Shown piece after piece: positions 62,993-64,000 of a DNA stretch of 64,000 nucleotides (its first letter is position 1; every line of letters starts with the position of its first letter). Source of the stretch: Dyella jiangningensis. GTDB taxonomy: Bacteria > Pseudomonadota > Gammaproteobacteria > Xanthomonadales > Rhodanobacteraceae. The stretch is taken from contig NZ_NFZS01000001.1 in NCBI RefSeq assembly GCF_003264855.1, positions 558,001-622,000 of the forward strand, in the 5' to 3' direction. The position numbers and the translations under genes were made by a program. The notes beneath the pieces were generated by a model. The model was not told the DNA's origin and searched no databases. It worked only from the letters and a program-made list of their open reading frames with translations.

Positions 62993-63664
62993 ATGTTGCG
63001 TAGCCTGGCCCTTGCCACCGCCATCGCTTTCGGCGGCGCGATCGCCGCCCCGGCGTTCGCCCAGAACGCCCCTGCCACGGCCGGCGCCCAGCAGCAGCCC
63101 GAGCAGGTGGTGCAGGTCATCGCCGACCAGCTCGCCAGTGCCATCGAAGGGCACCAGCAGCAGCTGAAGAACGATCAGGAAAAGCTGATCGCCGTGATCG
63201 ACGATGTGTTCCTGCCGCACTTCGACATCGACTACGCGTCGATTCTGGTGCTGGGCCAGCACGCCCGCGAGGCCACGCCCGAGCAGCGCGCGCGCTTCGC
63301 CAAGGCGTTCTACAACTCCATCACCCATCGCTACGCGGAAGGCCTGCTCAACTACACCCGCGGCCGCGTGAAGGTGCTGCCGTTCTCCGGCGACCTCAAC
63401 GACAAGCGCACCGTGGTGCGCACGCAGGTGGTGCTGGACGACGGCAAGACCGTCGGCGTGGACTACGCCTTCCGCAAGTCGCGTGACGGCAGCTGGAAGG
63501 CCTACGACGTGATCATCGAAGGCATTTCCTACGTCACCAACTACCGCAACCAGGTGGACGCGGAAATCCGCAAGGTCGGCATCGACCAGCTGACCACCAA
63601 CCTGGAAACCCAGGGCTCCAAGGCGCTGGAAACCATGGAAAAGGACACCAAGGGCAAGTCATGA
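62993..63664 (+). CDS. mlaC: MlaC, periplasmic phospholipid carrier
   Basis: 223 aa with signal peptide about 1-23 (ends AFA). LIAVIDDVFLPHFDIDYAS, NSITHRYAEGLLNYTRG and WKAYDVIIEGISYVTNYRNQVDAEIRKVGIDQL are the MlaC family pattern. ATG 62993 with AGGAG eight bases upstream. Shuttles phospholipid between MlaA in the outer membrane and MlaD. Confidence 0.95.
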   Translation: MLRSLALATAIAFGGAIAAPAFAQNAPATAGAQQQPEQVVQVIADQLASAIEGHQQQLKNDQEKLIAVIDDVFLPHFDIDYASILVLGQHAREATPEQRARFAKAFYNSITHRYAEGLLNYTRGRVKVLPFSGDLNDKRTVVRTQVVLDDGKTVGVDYAFRKSRDGSWKAYDVIIEGISYVTNYRNQVDAEIRKVGIDQLTTNLETQGSKALETMEKDTKGKS

Positions 63665-63966
63665 GCGACGCCGCCGCGCCCATGCAGGTCGACGACATCA
63701 CACCCGACACCGTACGCGTGTCGGGCGTGCTCATCTTCGCCAACGCCGCGAAGGCACTGGACGTGATGGCAGCCGCCGTGGCGCGCGAGGGTCGCCGGGT
63801 GCTCGATCTGTCGGGCGTCACCCGCAGCGACAGCGCCGGCTTGGCCTGCGTGCTGGCGGTGCTGTCGGAAGCCGCCGAGCGGGGCCGTCCGCTGACCGTG
63901 CGCAACATGCCCGAAGGCATGCACCTGCTCGCCAGCGTGTGTGAAGTGGAAGGCCTGATGGCCTGA
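63661..63966 (+). CDS. mlaB: MlaB, STAS domain protein
   Basis: 101 aa STAS-domain fold: VLDLSGVTRSDSAGLACVLAVLSEA with the conserved Ser-Ala-Gly turn. Binds MlaF and stabilises the transporter. Overlaps mlaC by four bases. Ends 34 bases before the window edge, where mlaA may follow. Confidence 0.93.
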   Translation: MSDAAAPMQVDDITPDTVRVSGVLIFANAAKALDVMAAAVAREGRRVLDLSGVTRSDSAGLACVLAVLSEAAERGRPLTVRNMPEGMHLLASVCEVEGLMA

Positions 63967-64000
63967 CGCCAGGCCATCCGCGGACAAGAGAAAGGGGCCT

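Overview
The window reads as chromosomal DNA of a GC-rich gammaproteobacterium of the Xanthomonadales/Lysobacterales, most likely family Rhodanobacteraceae (Dyella, Luteibacter, Rhodanobacter or a relative). The pointers are a Clp-type CRP-family regulator beside speD, coq7 and rplM-rpsI (an order known from Xanthomonas), a cydPABX oxidase operon, and many intergenic copies of a palindromic TGTAGGAGCGCAC element. No phage, plasmid, insertion-sequence transposase or CRISPR array was seen.

Layout. 0-4.2 kb: two tandem small-protein genes, then a response regulator, a small exported protein and a sensor kinase. 4.3-8.8 kb: a membrane protein, trpE, a secreted chorismate-lyase-like protein and a lipoprotein. 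8.8-27.2 kb: a block of 13 genes in two divergent transcription units sharing a control region near 19.3 kb. Leftward: transglutaminase-like protein, TonB-dependent receptor, diaminopimelate decarboxylase, M19 dipeptidase, serine hydrolase, VanX-type D-Ala-D-Ala dipeptidase and a second serine hydrolase. Rightward: DUF819 membrane protein, NlpC/P60 endopeptidase, L-Ala-D/L-Glu epimerase, MurR/RpiR-type regulator, YkuD-like protein, DAACS symporter and DauA-like D-amino-acid dehydrogenase. Together they look like a pathway that imports, dismantles and oxidises peptidoglycan stem peptides and their D-amino acids. This is the most interesting system here; it lies between trpE and trpGDC.

28-37.9 kb: trpGDC, a HAD phosphatase, a MarR-GNAT fusion, clp, speD with a structured leader, coq7, a GlcF-like Fe-S protein, rplM-rpsI and tRNA-Gln. 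37.9-38.7 kb is gene-free and holds paired terminators and a new-looking short repeat. 38.7-45.4 kb: small membrane proteins, an MFS exporter, rpiA, an EVE protein, fau, 6S RNA, zapA and a ZapB-like gene. 45.5-52 kb: UPF0149 protein, pepP, cydPABX and pepQ. 52-56 kb: repeat-rich spacer, PilZ and DUF1631 proteins. 56-64 kb: hemW, rdgB, rph, yicC, gmk and mlaFEDCB, where MlaD carries two MCE domains instead of one.

Most genes are ordinary housekeeping genes in tightly packed operons with ATGA overlaps. All functional calls rest on motif recognition by eye, without database searches.
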